Assembly (NCBI GenBank): GCA_015295885.1
Contig: DVEE01000149.1
Location: forward strand, 1-26,591
Direction: 5' to 3'
DNA from: Leptolyngbyaceae cyanobacterium M65_K2018_010
GTDB taxonomy: Bacteria; Cyanobacteriota; Cyanobacteriia; Phormidesmidales; Phormidesmidaceae
DNA: 26,591 nt
Below, one piece after another: positions 23,589-26,591 of this stretch (positions are counted from its first letter, which is position 1; each line of letters opens with the position of its first letter). Both the position numbers and the translations under genes were made by a program. The notes beneath the pieces are model-generated. The model saw only the letters and a list, made by a program, of their open reading frames with translations. It searched no databases and was not told where the DNA came from.

Positions 23589-24713
23589 CTATTTGAGGGT
23601 AATGGTATAGTCCGGGCTGATGACATCCGCCGCCGCGGCCACCTTTTGCCGCACTATATCGGGCAGGCGCACGTAGCCCAGGGCAGGAGCGGCATCCTGA
23701 CCTTCATTCAAACCGAACTCAATCCACTTTTCCAGGGCGATGGCCTTGGTCGCATCGGGTTGTTCCTTGAAATGCATCTGCCAGGTGTAGGTAACGATGG
23801 GGTAGGAGTCAGCCCCTTCAGGGTCGGTAATAAAGGCCCGCAAATTGTCCGGTAGCTCTACCGCCGCCAGGGTATTCGCTGCGGTTTCATCGGTGGGCAC
23901 GACAAAATTGCCCTCCCTATTTTCCAGGGCGGCTACGGACAGACCATTGTTGGCGGCAAAGCCGTATTCCACATAGCCCAAACTGCCATTCACGTTCTGG
24001 ATTTGGGCCGTTACCCCCTCGTTGCCTCGGGCGCCAACGAAGTTACCGGTTCTGGGCCACTCCACAGCGTTACCCTGGCCAATAGAATCTTTCCACTCTG
24101 GGCTGATTTCACTCAGGTGCTTGGTCAGCACCCCAGTCGTACCGCTACCGTCAGAGCGATGCACCACGGTAATCTGCTGGTCGGGCAGATTTACCCCAGG
24201 GTTGGCATTGACAATCGCCGGATCGTTCCAGCGGGTAATGCGCCCGGACAAAATGCCCACATAGGCATCCCGGGTTAGTTTAAGCCCCGTATCCACCCCC
24301 TGCAGGTTATAGGCCATGACAATGCTACCCGCTGACATGGGCAGCAGCAGGGTACCCCGGGTTACCGCCGCCATTTGCTGGTCTGTCATGGCGGTGTCAC
24401 TGGCTCCGAAGTCCACCGTACCAGCGGTAAATTGCTCAATACCGGCCCCACTACCAATGGATTGATAGTTGACCTGCAAGTTGGGCTCCTGCTGGGCTAG
24501 GGTAATGGCCCAGTTCTGATAAAGGGGAGCGGGAAAGGATGCCCCGGCCCCAGTCAGGTTCACTCGCTGGGTTAGAGCTGACCCAGTGCCTGCATCACCT
24601 GGGGTCGTACCAGGGCCTGTAGCGGGCCGGCAACTGGCAATGGTCACTAAGATCGCAGAGAGCCCTACAATCTTTGCAACCAGAACTCGCTTACTAGGGG
24701 CATTTCCAGCCAT
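23589..24713 (-). CDS. pstS: phosphate ABC transporter substrate-binding lipoprotein PstS
   Basis: A 374-residue periplasmic phosphate-binding protein of the high-affinity Pst importer. The N-terminus has a basic-hydrophobic signal with lipobox IASC (C28 from the chosen start), so it should be lipid-anchored to the membrane. Phosphate-site segments are present: LTGAGASFPAPLYQNW, YQSIGSGAGIEQF with TVDFGASD, and VHRSDGSGTTGVLTKHL. Further landmarks are LSGRITRWNDPAI, NGSLGYVEYGFA and a C-terminal YVRLPDIVRQKV. The start is taken as the ATG at 24713, because GAGGAG (24720-24725) ends six bases before it; the ATG at 24719 abuts that site. A four-unit Pho box lies about 170 bases upstream, so induction by phosphate limitation through SphR/PhoB is likely. 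pstCAB does not follow within the window, so this may be an additional, stand-alone pstS. Confidence 0.95.
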   Translation of the reverse strand: MAGNAPSKRVLVAKIVGLSAILVTIASCRPATGPGTTPGDAGTGSALTQRVNLTGAGASFPAPLYQNWAITLAQQEPNLQVNYQSIGSGAGIEQFTAGTVDFGASDTAMTDQQMAAVTRGTLLLPMSAGSIVMAYNLQGVDTGLKLTRDAYVGILSGRITRWNDPAIVNANPGVNLPDQQITVVHRSDGSGTTGVLTKHLSEISPEWKDSIGQGNAVEWPRTGNFVGARGNEGVTAQIQNVNGSLGYVEYGFAANNGLSVAALENREGNFVVPTDETAANTLAAVELPDNLRAFITDPEGADSYPIVTYTWQMHFKEQPDATKAIALEKWIEFGLNEGQDAAPALGYVRLPDIVRQKVAAAADVISPDYTITLK

Positions 24714-24842
24714 GATCATCTCCTCAATAAATTAATGAAATCCACTCAACTCTTTGCCATTTGCTAGCTTGAGACAGGCCCTAGCAGAATCTAACTCAAG
24801 CACCATTATTATGCGATCCTGAAAGGTCTTATTGGTCCAGGA

Positions 24843-24872
24843 AATCATTTTCTATTTACAAGCAAAATGATT
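24843..24872. repeat. 9-bp perfect inverted repeat in pstS promoter region
   Basis: AATCATTTT (24843-24851) and AAAATGATT (24864-24872) are exact inverted copies separated by 12 bases, beginning eight bases downstream (pstS-ward) of the Pho box. The spacer, read leftward, is GCTTGTAAATAG and contains -10-like sequence. It could be an operator overlapping the promoter or a hairpin at the 5' end of the pstS leader. Confidence 0.55.
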
Positions 24873-24880
24873 GCATGAGG

Positions 24881-24921
24881 GTCTTAAGCACTGATTTTGC
24901 TTTGATTAAGTCTTGTTTAAG
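24881..24921 (-). promoter_or_regulatory. Pho box (SphR/PhoB site) of pstS
   Basis: Read leftward toward pstS, four 8-mers lie at an exact 11-base period: CTTAAACA (24921-24914), CTTAATCA (24910-24903), CAAAATCA (24899-24892) and CTTAAGAC (24888-24881), each followed by a 3-base spacer. The known cyanobacterial Pho box is direct repeats of (C/T)TTAA(C/T)(C/T)(T/A) with 3-base spacers. The first two units fit at 7 and 8 of 8 positions; units three and four are degenerate. Position, direction and the downstream gene all agree. Confidence 0.8.
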
Positions 24922-25314
24922 CAGGGTGTTCCTGAACTGCCATCCTATAGGTTTCCTATTTTCTGGATCTCGGCCTCACCCTGCCTGAATCCCAAGGTTC
25001 AGAGGATTAAGGGTAAGCATAAAATCTGGATGTGCGATAGCTTCAAAAAAGGAGGGCAGGGTGAGTCTTCTGCCGAGGATCTGAGGGATTTGGAATTCTA
25101 CCAAAGGCATATCTTAATCCCATCGATCACTATTGAAAGCCTTTTTAGCGGTTGCCATTTTGGTGAAGTACACCCTATCAAAGTCCTAGAGTCCTCCTGA
25201 AGGATCTAGAGTCTCCACCTGTCCTAATCATCTTGTCAATTACCGTAAAAGGATATCTGGCTGGCCCAATTTCTTCGGCAAGCAAAGGGTAAGTGGGGAT
25301 GACCAGAGTTACCT

Positions 25315-26591
25315 TTAAGGCCCTGAATTTTGCGAGGGTAATTCGTTCAAACTCCCAGGGGGGAATTTCTGGATTTTGAAGTCGGTAATGCCGTAGATCA
25401 AGGACAGGATGGGGCTAGCCAGGTTGAAGATAGCGTAGGGAAAATAGAGAAAGGTAGACACCCCCAGGGTCGCAGCCATAAATGCGCCACAGGAGTTCCA
25501 GGGCACCAGGGGTGAGGTCACTGTACCCGCATCGGCGGCCAGGCGCGACAGGTTTTGGGGCTGTAAGCCGCGTTTTTGAAACTCAACCCGGAACATCCGA
25601 GCCGGTAGCACCAGGGCAATGTACTGATCGCCCGCAAAGATATTCAAGCCAATCCCCGTCGCTACCGCCGTGGCAAACAACTTGCCCTGGCTACGGGCCC
25701 GCAGCAGCACCGGGTTGATCAGTTTCTCCAGCAGGCCAAACTCCTCCATGATGGTGCCAAAGGTGACCGCCCCGATGATGATCCATAGGGTAATCAACAT
25801 GCTGTCCATGCCGCCCCGGGAGACTAGACGATCGACGTCGGCAACGCCGGAGTTTTCGCTAAACCCGTTGGCCATGGCCAGCCAGATGCCCTTGAGAAAG
25901 ACAATCGGAGTGGCTGTGTCCGGAGAATTGACAAACCGCTTCACGGCCTCGGGTTGAAGCACCACCGCCGTCAGTCCCCCCGCCAGGGCCGCTGTCATAA
26001 TTGCCAGGGAGGGCGGCACCTTGCGGTAGGAGAGAAAGCCTAACAGGAAGAGAGGCACCAGGGTTAGGGGCGTAATCCAAAACAATTCGCTCAGCTTGGT
26101 CAGGTCGGTGACGGTTTCGACTCCAGCGGTAACCTCGGTTTGGCTGCCAATGATGGCGAACCCGATCAGTGCCACGATAAAGGCTGGCCCCGAGGTCCAG
26201 ATCTGGGTCTTGATGTGGGTGTAGAGGTCCGTGCCGACCATCTGGGCACTGAGCACCGTAGTTTCTGACAGGGGCGAGGTCTTGTCGCCAAAGTAGGCAC
26301 CAGAGATCACCGCCCCGGCGGTGACGGCGGGGGACACCCCCAGGGCGATCGCAATGCCCACCAACCCCACCCCAACAGTGCCTGCCGTGGTCCACGAACT
26401 ACCGATGGCCACCGACACCACCGCACAGATCATCGCTGCTGCTACATAAAACCAGCCCGGCCGTAGGATCTGGATGCCGTAATACACCAGGGTGGGAATG
26501 GTGCCTGACATGTTCCAGGTGCCGATCAACGCCCCCACCGCCAGCAGGATAAAAATGGCGCTGGTCACCGAGGCTACGGCCCGGCCCCCAG
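25315..26591 (-). CDS. nhaC: Na+/H+ antiporter, NhaC family (partial)
   Basis: The C-terminal 425 or so residues of an inner-membrane antiporter. The frame stays open to the right edge, so the GTG at 26568 is not the real start and the first membrane helices are missing. NhaC-family landmarks: ILLAVGALIGTWNMSGTIPTLVYYGIQIL, SSWTTAGTVGVGLVGIAIALGVSPAVTAGAVISGAYFGDKTSPLSETTVL (the most characteristic block), TFGTIMEEFGLLEKLI, GLNIFAGDQYIALVLPARMF, and AGTVTSPLVPWNSCGAFMAATLG. About ten membrane segments are visible. It would exchange sodium for protons and help in salt or alkaline tolerance. NhaC-family members may carry other ions or metabolites (malate-lactate antiport is known), so the substrate is inferred. 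Confidence 0.92.
   Translation of the reverse strand, partial: GGRAVASVTSAIFILLAVGALIGTWNMSGTIPTLVYYGIQILRPGWFYVAAAMICAVVSVAIGSSWTTAGTVGVGLVGIAIALGVSPAVTAGAVISGAYFGDKTSPLSETTVLSAQMVGTDLYTHIKTQIWTSGPAFIVALIGFAIIGSQTEVTAGVETVTDLTKLSELFWITPLTLVPLFLLGFLSYRKVPPSLAIMTAALAGGLTAVVLQPEAVKRFVNSPDTATPIVFLKGIWLAMANGFSENSGVADVDRLVSRGGMDSMLITLWIIIGAVTFGTIMEEFGLLEKLINPVLLRARSQGKLFATAVATGIGLNIFAGDQYIALVLPARMFRVEFQKRGLQPQNLSRLAADAGTVTSPLVPWNSCGAFMAATLGVSTFLYFPYAIFNLASPILSLIYGITDFKIQKFPPGSLNELPSQNSGP

Larger units (their letters stand above)
24714..25314. other. long AT-richer intergenic region, pstS upstream / nhaC downstream
   Basis: About 600 bases without a convincing gene and visibly less GC-rich than the flanking genes. 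From the pstS side it holds GAGGAG (24720-24725), a 9-bp inverted repeat (24843-24872) and the Pho box (24881-24921). The remainder to 25314 has no recognised element. The only long frame (24913-25200, plus) starts at a TTG inside the Pho box and resembles no family I know. CTAGAGTC occurs twice close to 25184-25213, flanking TCCTCCTGAAGGA. Confidence 0.6.

Noticed and set aside
24913..25200. 95-codon plus-strand frame upstream of pstS
   Set aside because: It starts at a TTG inside the Pho box without Shine-Dalgarno, and shows no recognisable domain.

Overview
The window is chromosomal DNA of a GC-rich cyanobacterium. The HIP1 octamer GCGATCGC recurs throughout (for example 2255-2262, 7383-7390, 15241-15248, 19524-19531). 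Several genes are cyanobacterial types: RbcR, a DevH-like Crp-family regulator, and a ferrochelatase with a C-terminal chlorophyll-binding helix. No rRNA, tRNA, CRISPR array or intact insertion sequence was seen. Both ends cut through a gene.

Left end (1-3735, minus strand): an apparently complete glucose phosphotransferase system carried by two proteins, a fused EIIA-HPr-EI phosphorelay followed by a PtsG-type EIIC permease that runs off the left edge. A sugar PTS is unusual for cyanobacteria. The 190 bases between the two genes hold a tandem duplication over the ptsG start and two copies of a dispersed repeat. 3736-9009: an unaccompanied DppB-type ABC permease, a signal-anchored two-lobed retropepsin-like protein with a PDZ domain, a small conserved-looking protein, and a GH57 glycosidase-like protein.

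9010-14279: regulators and housekeeping genes. These are a DevH-like Crp-family factor convergent with the Calvin-cycle regulator rbcR, then hrcA, a DUF4126 membrane protein and convergent hemH. 14487-15689 is a single tyrosine recombinase with no other mobile-element gene beside it. 15812-21470 is a tight three-gene two-component operon: a REC/winged-helix/Hpt/REC/REC/degenerate-GGDEF hub, a Cache-HAMP-PAS histidine kinase and a CheY-like receiver, with 12-base and 4-base gaps.

21582-26591: a divergent IF-3 that probably starts at a rare ATT codon, an RlmL/THUMP-type RNA methyltransferase, a MITE-like GC-rich inverted repeat, and pstS (phosphate-binding lipoprotein). pstS has a well-formed four-unit Pho box upstream. 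An NhaC-type Na+/H+ antiporter lacks its N-terminus at the right edge. The observations most worth following up are the compact cyanobacterial PTS, the stand-alone IF-3 with its ATT start, the signalling hub with two inactivated output or receiver modules, the Pho box and the two-lobed protease-PDZ protein.
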